64,000 nucleotides of DNA from Conus ventricosus (lineage: Eukaryota > Mollusca > Gastropoda > Neogastropoda > Conidae). The position numbers and the translations under genes were made by a program. Numbering within the stretch: the first letter of the stretch is position 1; each line of letters begins with the position of its first letter. Positions 35,632 through 46,329 of the stretch are shown in pieces. The notes below the pieces were generated by a model that saw only the letters and a program-made list of their open reading frames with translations, was not told the origin of the DNA and made no database searches. The stretch covers positions 14,986,005-15,050,004 of the forward strand of contig CM031628.1 in the NCBI GenBank assembly GCA_018398815.1. The letters run 5' to 3'.

Positions 35632-38600
35632 ATGGCTAAGATATATGAAGGCCCAGATGAATTGTTTGAAGGAATGCTTGAGAGAGAGCGTTTATCAAGA
35701 GCACTGAATGATATTGATTTAGAAGTCATTGACCCAACAAACGTACAGGCAAGTGTTGTTCATGCTATTTCTCAAGTTCCAGGGAAACTAACAATAGACC
35801 CACCGGTTAAAGTAATGTTAGCTGTTTTAAAACGACTATGTAACAATAAATGAAGAAATCTAGAAGTCTGGGTCTCAACTAAACAACAGGGCTATTCTTT
35901 CTCATAACGACATAAACACCGGTTGGGCAGACGAATGCTTACACAGTTTGACGCTGCCGCTGAAGAAGCTTAAAATTGAGAGGCTCTGGTTGGTCAGAGG
36001 GCGAAGTCTTAGAGATTAGATTAAAACAGGCTAAGTATGCACCCATTGTAGGCAAGGCTTACATTCCGCTACTCGAGAGTTGGTTTCAAAGAGAGCAGTT
36101 TTAAAATAAAAAATTCAGACGACAAATGTTTCATGTGGTGTGTTCTTGCAAGGCTGCATCATGTCCGCGAACACGCAGAGAGAGTGACTAACTATCGGCA
36201 ATAACACAAAGATCTTAACTTTAATGGAATATCCTTTCCTGTTAGTGTAGACCAATTGATCAGTTTAAAGAACAAAACAAACCAATAACTTTTAAATGTA
36301 TACACATGGGATGGGGAAAACACATTGGTGCCAATAAAGTGTCCAAGAACAGCCCAACAATAGGGAACCAGAAAAAATCATGTTGACTTACTCCTAATGT
36401 CTTCACCAACGGGGCTACGCATTACCATTGATACGAACAATGAGAAGACTATAATGCAGCATACTTCAAAAGATCATGGCAAAACAGAATTCGGGGTAGA
36501 AAATGTTTAACAAGATGCTCTGTTCAAGCCGCGAGCAAACATAAGAAACATTGTAAAAGTTCTTGTAACTGTAATACAGAACTAATTAGGGCCCCCCTGG
36601 ATCTAAAGTTATTTTTAAGAACTGGAAACGGATGCAAAAATTCTCCATATTTTGTTTACGCAGACTTCGAATCGCCCCATTTTTCCCTTATGAAGGGCCA
36701 GCGCCACAAAAACTTCGAAAAACAGTTTAATGAGTAATCATCAGATTTTTTTCATTTGCCTTCATTGTTTTTCAGGTCGGATGGCGCCCATTCAGCACCA
36801 GAATTATACAGAGGCCCAAATGCGGCTAGAAGATTTTTACAGCGCATGCAGCAAGGGGCGTAATGACTGTTCTAATAATCTAAATTTATCTGAAATCATA
36901 ATGACGCCTGGGACCAACAACATTATGACTCGCCACTCACTGTTGGTTTGTGGTTTAGGCCTCTCATCAGGCGCAGCGAATCCAACAGTAAGAGACCATG
37001 TTTAACATTAGTGGAAAGTTCAGAGGAGCAGGCACAGTAAATGCAATCTTCAACTAAAGTTTGAACCAAAGACCATGGAAGCTGCCCATCTTCTTTCATA
37101 ACTTGCGAGGTTACGACTCTCATCTTATATTTGCAAGCAGAAACCCAAAAGCCTTCAGGGTAGCATGCATTCCCAAGTCATCAGAAAAGTACATGTGCTT
37201 TAATCTAATAACATGTCTTTTTATGACTCTACCCAACACATGATGGGATCATTAGAGTCACTAGCTATGTCCTTAAAGTCCTCCCCAAATTAAGGGAAGA
37301 ATATTTTGACCCAACGCTTGTTAGAAAGGGTGTTTCCCCTTATGAGTACATAAAACATTTGGGGAAAAGGGTTTGATGAAGATACACTTCCGCCAAAAGG
37401 CGCGTTCTTTTCTAGTCTCAGAGGAAGGACATCAGTGATTTGATTCCCAGCATGCTCAAGATGCGTGGCAGAAGTTAGATTGTAAAACGATGGGAGACTA
37501 TCATGACTCATACTTGAGGGCAGATGTATGTTTGTTGGCGGATATTTTTGAAAAATTATAGAAAGACCTGCATGAAAACATTACAGCCTGGATCCTGCGC
37601 ATTACATTTCTGCGCCCGGGATGATTTGGGGAAATGCTTTCTTAAAAGTTTACAGGAATACAGATTGATTTATTGTCTGACCTACCAATGATTCAGATGA
37701 TTGAAAACGGATTGCGCGGAGGAATTAGTATGGCGTCGCATCATTACTGTAAAGCAACAAAAATACTTGGACGATTATGATCCAAGTAAAAGGTCTAACT
37801 ATCTTATGTATTTAGATGCAAAACAATCTGAAATGGATGGGCAATGGCGCAATCACTTCCGTTACGCAACTTTAAAATGTACGCAGGCGGCGATCCGAAA
37901 AATATTCAAAAGGCATTAAAGTGGTTGAACAGTTTAACGCCTGATCAGCAGCGCGGCTTCATTCTAGAAGTTGACTTAGAATATCCTCATGAACTCCATG
38001 ACCTACATAATGACTACCCATTAGCAGCAGAAAGTCTAAAGATGGACCCAAGAGAGCCACCTAAACTTGTGCCCAATCTTCGGGGCAAAAAAAATTATGT
38101 CTGTCATTACAGACTTCTACAATTTTTTTTTAAGACATGGTTTGAAGTTGCCCAGCAGTTCATCGTATAATTGCTTTTGATCAAGAACAGTTCATGAAAC
38201 CATACATCATGAAAAAACACTGATCTCAGAACTAAATCCACAAAATGCTTCAGAAAAAGACTTTTTCAATTTGATGAACAACAGCTGTTTTGGAAAGACT
38301 ATGGAGAACCCGCACAAGCGCAAAGATGTCGATTGGTCCCCAAAGAGAGAATGAAGCAATTAAGCTGACTTCAAAACCAAATTATCAGGACTTCAGAAGA
38401 TTTCATGATCAGCTTTTTTTGGCATAGATGAAAAAAAAGAAAGTCAAATTAGACAAACCTGTATTATTGGGTTTACTGTTTTAAAATTATAAAAGCTTTT
38501 GATGTTAGAGTTTCTTTATGACTACTTTAAGCCCTCGTATCCTGGTCCAGAGTACTTTACACAGATACAGATAGTTTTGATTATAGATATTCCTACTGAA

Positions 38601-39044
38601 GATATTTATAAAGACATGGAATTAGAAGTAGCTAAGGAGCGAGTGGAGGGTTTATGACACGTCCGATTATCCTAAAGTTTTCGCCTTTACATTCATTACT
38701 ACAAGAAGGTTTTAGGAAAGATGAAGGATGAATTATCTGGAAAGGTGATCAAGGAGTATGTGGGGTTAAGGTAAAAAATGTACAGTATTTCGAGCCAGGA
38801 GAAAATCATTAAAAAAAGCAAAGGAATATCTCGCAGCGTTGTGCAGTCAAAACTATCACTGACAACTCAAAGAAGCTTTGTTTGGCAATAAGACTTTTCA
38901 TCATGAAAAACTTTAAAACTGCGATCTAATCTACATGAGATCAACAAAACTGTTGTTAACAGAAGTATTAGATAGAAAAAACCACAAAACGTGTGTTTGT
39001 TAATCCAGAGTTTTCATATGCAATTGGGCCTGGGGAACCGTAAA
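35632..39044 (+). pseudogene. Protein-primed family-B DNA polymerase (PolB) of the Polinton
   Basis: The span of about 1130 codons reads on the plus strand in many frames. Exonuclease motifs: FVYADFES near 36650 (Exo I), FFHNLRGYDSHLIF near 37085 (Exo II), and YLRADVCLLADIFEK near 37515 (Exo III region). Polymerase motifs: YLMYLDA near 37810 (motif A region), NSCFGKTMENPHKR near 38285 (motif B) and YTDTDSFD with DTDS at 38564-38575 (motif C). Upstream is a long amino-terminal extension with DDKCFMWCVLARLHH and LNFNGISFPVSVDQL. The first 73 codons (35632-35850) form an intact ORF. The TAA at 39042-39044 is a likely end. At least ten breaks make it inactive as written. Confidence 0.8.
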
Positions 39045-39054
39045 TTAATTAAAG

Positions 39055-39993
39055 CGGAACTGTGTCTGGCGGAATTTTTCTGCAGTTCTTCTTTCACAAA
39101 AGATCTTTGAGGAGCTGGTTGTTTTGTTGTGTCAGTTTTCTCGTAAATAATACACGGGCGGATTCATTTTTACAATTTTTTTTATTCGTACGGGTCAACA
39201 CTCCAAACTGGATCTGTTGCCCTAATGCGAGTGTCCCCTTCTGTTTTCCCCCGGTAAATAAAGGTGCCTTACTTTCAATCCAAATGGTAATAGTTTCCCG
39301 GATGAAGACTCTCCTTCAACAACATTTATTGTTTTTCTTTTGATTGCTTTACGGGCTTTAGCCCTTTAAATTCTTCATTATTCATTGCGCGCAAAACTGA
39401 GGGCGTTTTCTAACCCATTCTGTGTTGCGAGAATTGTCAATCAGCTCTCTGTGATACTGGTAGGAGAAAAGTCTTTCGGCTAACTGTTGTTAAAGTTTTC
39501 AACTAAGCCTGTGATCTGTGAACCCCGGGGATGCTTTTTTAATGGTAACTCTATGTTTTAACAAAAATTTGGATTCACTTGGCCTTTAAATTCTTTTCCA
39601 TCATCAACTTAAAATCATGCGAGGGTAAGTTAGCGGGCCTCGCTGGTATATCAGCTGTTGGCAACGCAACAGCAGAAGCACTCTTTTGTGTTAATGGTTC
39701 TGCATCTTGTATCTTAAAGCTATGTCAATGACTGTGAGTGCGTACTTAAATCTTTTTTCGTCTAATCCTACAGAGGGTAAATATAGAAGATCCATTTGAT
39801 GGGTGTCGTTTGGAGTTGTGTTCACAAGTGCGGCCTTGTATTCGTCTAGGGGCAGGTAAATAAATTTGCCAAATTGCTTGTTTAGATAACCATTCCTTTG
39901 CTTTTTGTTCACTGCTCCAGCTGCTTGGCTTAGTTTTTTTAATTGCTGGATGCCCTTCCAATATCCTTTGGGCGAATAATAGATTTTGTTCAT
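39055..39993 (-). pseudogene. Polinton-type DDE integrase
   Basis: Starts at 39993 with MNKIYYSPKGYWKGIQQLKK, three bases after the stop of the upstream gene. Helical Zn-binding-like leader, then NTTPNDTHQMDLLYLPSVGL (first catalytic Asp in HQMDLL) and KYALTVIDIALRYK. The second Asp is in VDDGKEFKG near 39590, and the Glu is in VENFN after HRSQA near 39500. NTEWVRKRP follows near 39425. The carboxy end reads ATDPVWSVDPYE and QRSFVKEELQ near 39200-39075, an SH3-like region. All three catalytic acids are visible, but in different frames, with an internal stop, so the copy is broken. This gene joins the element to the chromosome and defines the Polinton class. Confidence 0.85.
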
Positions 39994-39996
39994 TTT

Positions 39997-40412
39997 TTAT
40001 TCAGCCAATTTATGCGCAACAAAATACACAACGGTCATACCAACGGCAAAAAAAACGCAATTTCTTGCATCTTTTTTTTTTTCTGATGGATGATAAAGTC
40101 GCTAAATTTTGGTGGGGGCAATGTCTCGATTGGTTTGCCTGTTACTAGATAATATTGTTTTTATTGCTTGATCAACATCTTTAAATGTGTAAGCTGCATG
40201 GCCCTGTTTTTTCGAGTATCATTAATTTAAAATCTAATGCTCAATTCTCTGCTTTTCATAGCGATCTTGTGCTGCGGCTAGTTGCTCCACAGCTTTGTTA
40301 TGCTTTTTCTCTGCCTTCATCTCGCAGTTTACTAAATGGTAATTACTTCCACTAAAAGCGAGCGCTTTAAACCCCACAGCCCCGCCTATCATCATTACGA
40401 GCAAAAAGCCAT
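39997..40412 (-). pseudogene. Polinton membrane/coiled-coil protein upstream of integrase
   Basis: The minus strand starts at 40412 (MAFLLVMMIGGA, with one frame break) and gives a hydrophobic segment, then KALAFSGSNYHLVN. A coiled coil, KAEKKHNKAVEQLAAAQDRY, follows, and later frames give YYLVTGKPIETLPPPKFSDF. A second hydrophobic stretch and AHKLAE precede the TAA at 39997-39999. A type-II membrane protein with a coiled-coil ectodomain is likely. Function unknown. It is closely spaced with the integrase start (3 bp). Confidence 0.45.
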
Positions 40413-40430
40413 TTTTTATAAATGTATTTT

Positions 40431-40664
40431 TTATTTACATATTATTACTGTCTGGAATTTTATTCCTTGCTTGACTAAAAAATTTTGTGGCAACCGAAGC
40501 TGCAATGATAGCAATCAGCTTGCTGAATCCTCAAAGTCTAGTTTGCAAGATTGCTGGTTTAATTCTTAACAAGCTTTTACCAAGCATTGGTATCCTACAC
40601 TTAGACCTCCAATAACAGCAGAATGGTATACAAGGTTGGTAAACAGTTTTTTGGGTTTGCTCAT
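40431..40664 (-). pseudogene. Small Polinton membrane protein
   Basis: Starts at 40664 with MSKPKKLFTNLVYHSAVIGG, a basic start followed by a hydrophobic helix. Another frame continues with SAKLIAIIAASVATK and ends at the TAA at 40431-40433. About 75 codons, one or two frame breaks. It forms a minus-strand run with the next two genes. Confidence 0.4.
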
Positions 40665-40700
40665 TTTTATAAAATAAAATAATTATATTTAATAAAAAAC

Positions 40701-41160
40701 ATGAACAGTGATGATCTACTACAGCTACAAGGCGGTCTAAACCCTTCCCGAACTTATGAATGACCAAGTTGATGGCCAAGCTGTTATGCCCCAAAAGGAG
40801 AGGTTGTATTCTTTGGCAGCGTGTGGAAAAACACAAAACAGTTCTCGGAATGAATTCAGCATTAAAACAGATTCAAAAAAATGTCCCCCAAAGACATTTT
40901 TAAGTATCATAACAGGTATTGAAGCGCAGCTGGGGTCTAGAATGGTGAAAAGTGTGGGGCAAACGGTTCTTAGTTTGTACACTAAACTAGTCAGTAATTT
41001 GCTCCCATTGATCTGAACAAGATCTTACGTATGATTTAACGCAAGATCCGTTTTAAAAAAGTCATTAGAGTCTCTAGGATTGATCTATATACAGATTTGG
41101 AAAACATTGTTATCGCCTTAATCATGGGATTAATAACTTTTAATCATATAGATTTTGTTT
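40701..41160 (+). pseudogene. Unrecognised Polinton gene, plus strand
   Basis: An ATG at 40701 (MNSDDLLQLQGGLNP) starts divergently from the minus-strand gene at 40664. Frame-shifted words follow: MNSALKQIQKNVP near 40850 and VSRIDLYTDLENIVIALIMG near 41075-41130, the last hydrophobic. An 86-codon ORF at 40756-41016 covers part of it in another frame. No family recognised. Confidence 0.3.
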
Positions 41161-41169
41161 CCCTTCAAA

Positions 41170-41673
41170 ATGAACGAGCTGGAAAAATCATCAAAACCCA
41201 AAGAATCAGGAAACATTGAATCAGGTGGGGGAAAGTAACCAAGCCAGAAAATCAGCAGAATCAGAAAACACTGAATCAGGTGGGGGCCAGTGAAAAGTGT
41301 CCTCATCCTGGGCGTGTTTAAAGCGGAAAAAATTAGCAGAGTGGAACAGAAAAAAAAAAATTAATGTTACAAAATATGACTCATCATAAAAACATAACAC
41401 TCCAACGCCAGAACAAGTTGATTCAATGCCGGCTATAAAACTCCATGTGATTCAAGGGCCCCAAAGTCTTCATGGAATATTGAACTAAAACTGTTGCCAT
41501 TTTTGGCGCCATTGCTGCTGTTGGGGGCGGTTATTACGGTTATAAAATATATACACAAGGGCAGCAGAAACAAAAGCAACCAAAAAATTGAACCGTTAAA
41601 TACAGAGAAAGACAACAGCACGCCAAAACCGCCAAAAACAAAGCATCATTTTGATCCATTTATAATGCAATAA
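41170..41673 (+). pseudogene. Polinton hypothetical protein with one membrane segment
   Basis: The ATG at 41170 gives MNELEKSSKPKESGNIESGG, a hydrophilic repeat-like start (two similar ESGG/KPENQQN blocks). Near 41480-41560 a hydrophobic segment, ELKLLPFLAPLLLLGAVITV, is followed by a basic, Lys/Thr-rich tail ending FDPFIMQ at the TAA at 41671-41673. At least two frame changes. Function unknown. Confidence 0.35.
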
Positions 41674-41717
41674 TATTTTAAAGAACTTAATTTTAAAATT
41701 TTTAATAAAAATAGATC

Positions 41718-41927
41718 ATGGCGTATTATAAAATGATAAAGTCAATAAATAAAGACATGGAGTCTATAAAAAGACATTTCCTAGACCAAAATTGTAATCA
41801 ATGCGGTTGCTTAGGATGTAAGAACTTCCTTAAGATCTATGCAGAGAACGCTGGCAAGACATCCTCAGCAATGACGCGTTTTTTGAGGCGTGTGTGTACT
41901 ATATTAGGCATCTGCTATTTAAGATAA
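41718..41927 (+). CDS. Small Cys-rich Polinton protein, 69 codons
   Basis: Intact ORF with MAYYKMIKSINKDMESIKRH, then the cluster CNQCGCLGCKNF (four cysteines as C-x2-C-x-C-x2-C) and a basic carboxy end. The cluster could bind one metal ion. It lies just after the preceding plus-strand gene in an AT-rich gap with a TTTAAAAAT-type leader. No named family. Confidence 0.4.
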   Translation: MAYYKMIKSINKDMESIKRHFLDQNCNQCGCLGCKNFLKIYAENAGKTSSAMTRFLRRVCTILGICYLR

Positions 41928-41954
41928 AAACATAGATTGTATTTTTTTGATAAT

Positions 41955-42290
41955 TTTTTAAGATAACTTAAAAAAGACCTTGGTTGTACTTAGAGGATGA
42001 CTTAGTTATGATCTTGAGGTGACTTATCAAGAACTTAATCAAGAACTTAATCAAGAACTTATTAAGAACTTGGGGTGACTTAATTAAAAACTTGTGGATG
42101 ACTTGAGGATGACTCCAGGATGGGCTAGAGGATGACTTGAGGATGACTTGAATAAGAACTGAAGTGACTTGAGGGAAAAACTTGAGGATAACTTGGGTAA
42201 AAACTTGTGGATGACTTGAGGAATGACTTCAGGACAACTTGAGTAAGAACTTAGAAGTGACTTAGGGTGACTTGAGGATAACTTGAGTGC
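41955..42290. repeat. Degenerate 11-bp repeat (CTTGAGGATGA and variants)
   Basis: Words such as GACTTGAGGATGACTTGAG, AACTTAATCAAGAACTTAAT and AACTTGAGTAAGAACTT recur with a period close to 11-12 bp. It is followed by a GT/G-rich tract at 42294-42386. Both are inside the Polinton. Confidence 0.8.
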
Positions 42291-42433
42291 ATGCGTGGGG
42301 GGGGGGGTGTGGGGTGGGGGGTGGGGGGTGGGCATGCGTGGGTGGGGTGTGGGGTGGGGGGGTGGCATGGTGGGGGGGGGTAAGCAGGAGTTACCTCCCT
42401 TAGTGTCCGCACATAGCAAGTACAGGCAGTACT

Positions 42434-42803
42434 GCAGCCCTCTTGCTACTAAAATAAGGCGTTCACAGCATGAACGGCTATTTATAGCAAGGCGGATTTT
42501 ACCGTAGCCCTCTTGCTACTATAATAGGCGTTCACCGCATGAACGGTTATTTATAGCAAAACGGATTTTACCGCAGCCCTCTTGCTACTAAAATAAGGCG
42601 TTCACAGCATGAACGGCTATTTATAGAAGGTGGATTTACCGCAGCCCTCTTGCTACGAAAATAAGGCGTTCACAGCATGAACGGCTATTTATAGTAGCGT
42701 CAGCAAGGCTAACTTCACCGCAGGGCCTCTTGCTACGAAAATAAGGCGTTCACAGCATGAAAGGCTATTTATAGTAGCAGTCAGCAAGGCTAACTTCACG
42801 CCC
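42434..42803. repeat. Tandem repeat, unit about 70 bp, five copies, with a dyad
   Basis: Units start with GCAGCCCTCTTGCTAC at 42434, 42504, 42573, 42641 and about 42720. Each contains the dyad CGTTCA-CAGCA-TGAACG (the second copy has CACCGCA as part of the loop). The last two copies carry an extra AGCAAGGCTAACTTCAC. Located between the Cys-rich ORF and the rightmost minus-strand gene of the Polinton. Confidence 0.9.
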
Positions 42804-42890
42804 GATTGCCTCCCCCAACAAAGAGTTTCATTATCCTTTCCTTCTTGCACAAAAAAAGTTTATACCACACCCCCCCTCAACCGCCATGTC

Positions 42891-43341
42891 TCAGTTGGTT
42901 TTGATCTTTGAAACATTGTTTTGCCTTTTCAAGGGAGTGACCCATAATCCGAGCATGATGGATAGTTTTCTTTCGCCAAGTTTTAGTAAAAAGAGCACCA
43001 CTTTGTAAAAATGGAATCATTCGTCAACAGTCGAAAAATTATCAAAACCCTCAACATCTCTTTCAGTAATATTGCCTAAATCTCTTTCTAAATCTCTTTG
43101 TGGAACCGACAAGCTTTCAAGGTAGCTGTGTAGTTCGTTAATGGTTAGTTCTCGTTTTTCTTTCCCCACCTTCCAAAAACGCAATACTGCTCTTTTGGGT
43201 TACAAGGTAAAAAACAGCGCTCACCTAATTTTCTTTTGTTTATATACTCCATCATAAGCTTGTAGTATTGCATTTTGTTTCCCCCATAACAAGAAGTTGT
43301 TCCTCTGTAAACAAAGCACGTCCGTCTCCCTTGGAAGCCAT
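42891..43341 (-). pseudogene. Rightmost Polinton gene, family unknown
   Basis: Starts at 43341 with MASKGDGRALFTEEQLLVMG and ETKCNTTSL. In the next frame are KLGERCFLPCNPKEQYCVFG and RWGKKNEN, and later frames end near KIKTN with a stop at 42893-42891. About 150 codons with at least four frame breaks. Cysteines in CFLPCNPKEQYC may bind metal. No named function. Confidence 0.4.
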
Positions 43342-43589
43342 GGCTAAAATGGCCGGCTCTTGCCGGCGTAGTAGTGTTGACGTGAGTGCCACGTGGCAGT
43401 CTAGAATATTCGTGAACATTTGTGATGTAATAAATGGGAAGTTGCCCGCGGCGCACTTGGCCAGGAAGAGAAGAAACACAGTAAGTCGCGAGGCATGGGT
43501 TATTGATTTTTTGGTCACAACCCTAGGAAGACACACAGTTGCAAAACGAGCCGCTCGGCCTGCGCTGTGTTCTATCTAGCCGTGATACG

Positions 43590-43885
43590 TGCTTGTGTGT
43601 GTTGTGTGTGGTGTGTGTGTGTGTGTGTGTGTTGTGCTTGTATGTGTGTGTATGTTTGAGTGTATTTTGTGTGTGTGTGTGTGTGGGGTGTTTTGTGTGT
43701 TTGTGTGTGTTTGTATGTTTGAGTGTATTTTGGTGTGTGTGAGTGAGTGAGTGTGTGGGGTGTGTGTGTGTGTGTGGTGTGCGTGTGGGGAGAGAGAGCA
43801 TGTGCATAAAACGCGCGCCTGCGAGCGTGCGTGCGTGCGGGGTGCGTGCGTGCGTGCGTGTGAGTGTGTGTGTGTGAATGGGTGT

Positions 43886-43915
<30 letters not shown>
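43590..43915. repeat. GT-rich microsatellite inside the Polinton right arm
   Basis: (GT)n with TATGTTTGAGTGTATTTT interruptions that occur twice (43650 and 43711). Probably expanded after insertion, because it has no counterpart in the rest of the element. Confidence 0.9.
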
Positions 43916-43917
<2 letters not shown>

Positions 43918-44199
43918 ATGTATTTTGTGAAATGCAGAACACGTATGTCTATGGCTCCGTGTCTAAATGAAAATATCACAGGCAACCCTTCGCCCCGGCC
44001 AGGTGACGCCAGCCCTACCTTATGGCGCCATAATTACAGGCCATAGATCCGTCCGGGTTTCTGCCTGCCACAAACCCCAAACCCTCTAATTAGGCTGTTC
44101 GCACAGTTTTCTCAGCCAAGTTTTAGTTTGGTGACTGCCTCCGCAAAAATGATAGTATTGAAAATGGGCTGTATGCGCGAAAATGATTTGGAAACATAG

Positions 44200-44308
44200 T
44201 TTGAAGTCTTACTTGTCAGAGAACAGGAAAACCTTTATCTGGGCCACTTTCGCCCGAAAACTGGTTTGAGGGCGAAAGTGGCCCAGAATGAAGGTTTTCC
44301 TGTTCTCT
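44200..44308 (-). repeat. Right terminal inverted repeat with a 91-bp palindrome
   Basis: Same palindrome as the left end. AGAGAACAGGAAAACCTT at 44218-44235 pairs with its inverse at 44291-44308. Read from outside inwards, the loop is TCAAACCAGTTTTCG, in the same orientation as the left-end loop, so these are true terminal inverted repeats and not merely two hairpins. Confidence 0.9.
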
Positions 44309-46290
44309 CGTTTGGATGCTTGCAGGGACATATGATTATTTCCCAAAAATGTACATATGCTTCTGCTGCCAGTCTACCACTTAGGTTCTCTTGATCCCTG
44401 AAAAATGTTGCAAACCGTTTGACACTCGCTGCTTCGGACTTCTCTATCCAATGGCTCATTGAATAATTCTCATTACTTGGGGGAAATACGTTGCCCGCAT
44501 TTCCTCATTCAGGTGTGAATCTGACATGGCATGCTTTGTTTGTACATTGCAACTGTGACCAAAGCTTAGAATTAAATTTGCTAAGTTTGCTGCCATCAAA
44601 AAACTAAATTTCTTCCCTCGCCTGTATGTATGAAACTTTTTTTACAATTTGACAATGTGACGGATCTCCGACGTCTCCCCTCGTTATTAAAATATGATTA
44701 TCATTGCAGGGATGCAGGGAGGTATAGACAAAAGCTTTCACACTTTCACAACCAAAATGTGCTTCTCGCATAGGCACACTCACTCTGTCTTTCACATCGG
44801 GCCCAAAAAGGTGACGAGAAACCAATAACTTTCATAGAAAGTAATCAAATTTTAGTGAACTTACTCCGAGCCCCCACCCGTCACTTTCACAAACACTTAT
44901 CTGTTTCATATAAAAAATGTAAATATCATACAGATAATTTCATAATCGCATCCCCTTTTCTTCAGTTTCTCTTAATTAACCAGGAAAGACAAAAATTCCA
45001 CTTTCTGGTTGCACACTTATAAACTTTCGTCCAGTGGCGAAAGGCATAGGAGCAGGCAATACACATAGATCTGCCTTCGAGAGGATTGCGATGGTTCCCT
45101 CATGCAGCTAGTGATTAGGTTTTCATATTGAATATACATTTTTCCCCTTTTCTTCATTTTTGAAGTTGTTGTTTTTTTAATTTCAAATTTTTGCCATATA
45201 TTACTATAAAGATGGAAGAATTGTTAACTTGCACTTGTTTTCCCCCCCTACTTAATTGTTCAAACACTTATAAAAATTAGGAACAATATACGTTCATAAC
45301 TTGCAAGCTTCTTGGTTAACCAGTCAGTTCTCTCATCACTGTGGACTACGATCGTGAAGCTGCCACATGTTGTGTCCCCCGATTGGCCAAATCACAGCTG
45401 GGGGACACTGGCAACGTAGCTTGAGTTTGTACCGTCTAACCAAGTTTTCCCAGACTCCCTGCACTTCACCCTCTCCACGGAAAGTGGTCTGTGAGCCCCT
45501 CCACAAGGTCTTCTCTTGCTGCAAACACCCCACCATTGTCTGGCAGCTCCCTGTTGTAGTTTAAAAAGGTCGGAACGTCTTGCTGTCTACAGTCCTAAAA
45601 CCCCGGAGACGATTCTCTACCGTCGCCGACTTCGAGGCGACAGCAAACCTCTCTCCTCGCTGTATTTTCTTGAGCCCTCAGCGAGACGGGATGAGTTCAC
45701 TTCCTTAGTGAGTTTACGCATTTCCCGGTTTTCCGAGCATCTTATATCCATTCTCAAACACAGAGAACCCGGGTTAAACTGGTTCAACCAATGGAATAAA
45801 CTGGCACACACACAGATCACAACAATTTGCACCAATAACTCCCGAGTTGTTTTTATTCCACCAATGAAATTACTAGTCACTACACGGGGGGGGGGGGGGG
45901 GGGGGGGGGGGAGGGTCTGCAAATCAGTACACCTATCCATATTTAAGAATAACACAGTACACATCTGCCCTTTATTAGCTAGATCTGACTCATTTACCCA
46001 AAACGAGCAATGCGCTGCAAACGTAGCTGATGCGCAAGCGTAACAAGTGCCTCAAAAGTGCGATTTCCCGCGACTTCCATCTGGATATGGCGCCTTCAAT
46101 AGAATACTTGACCACCATATTTTGATCTATGTCAGCAGTCTTTGATGCAGTCTAGGCTGCTGTTGAAGTCAAAAATTTAGAAAGTTAGGTTTTATATTTT
46201 GAAAAAACAAATGTGGAATAGTAAAACGATGGATACTGGCACCCCACCACCTTGGCATCCAGACCGACTGGTCACACACACCTAACAACA
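44309..46290. other. Unassigned DNA right of the Polinton
   Basis: Non-repetitive, with a poly-G run at 45885-45911. ORFs at 44235-44459 (minus), 44604-44825 (minus) and 45336-45564 (both strands) have protein-like composition but no recognised motif. The PLE-2 sequence that stops at 28818 was not found here. Confidence 0.4.
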
Positions 46291-46329
46291 TCTTTGCTCT
46301 ACTGCTTTGGTCTCCCTGACAGTTTTCGG

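Larger units (their letters stand above)
28819..44308. mobile_element. Polinton/Maverick-type (adintovirus-like) DNA transposon, 15.5 kb, degenerate
   Basis: The ends are inverted copies of a palindrome (28819-28905 and 44218-44308) plus about 18 bp of further inverted repeat inside (GACAAGAAAGACTTCAAA against GACAAGTAAGACTTCAAA). Between them lie the Polinton hallmark genes: packaging ATPase, major capsid protein, protein-primed family-B polymerase and a DDE integrase with the Polinton-type start. Several small conserved-looking membrane proteins are also present. No Ulp1-type protease was recognised. The 6-bp flanks are CTTTTT and CGTTTG, so there is no exact target duplication. All large genes carry stops and frameshifts. 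This is a fossil copy, apart from breaks that may be assembly error. Confidence 0.85.

Noticed and set aside
43268..43579. 103-codon plus-strand ORF in the Polinton right arm
   Set aside because: Overlaps the minus-strand gene starting at 43341, which has the more protein-like motifs (CFLPCNPKEQYC). Treated as a shadow.
28813..44314. Exact 6-bp Polinton target-site duplication
   Set aside because: The flanks CTTTTT and CGTTTG agree at only four of six positions, in low-complexity T-rich sequence.
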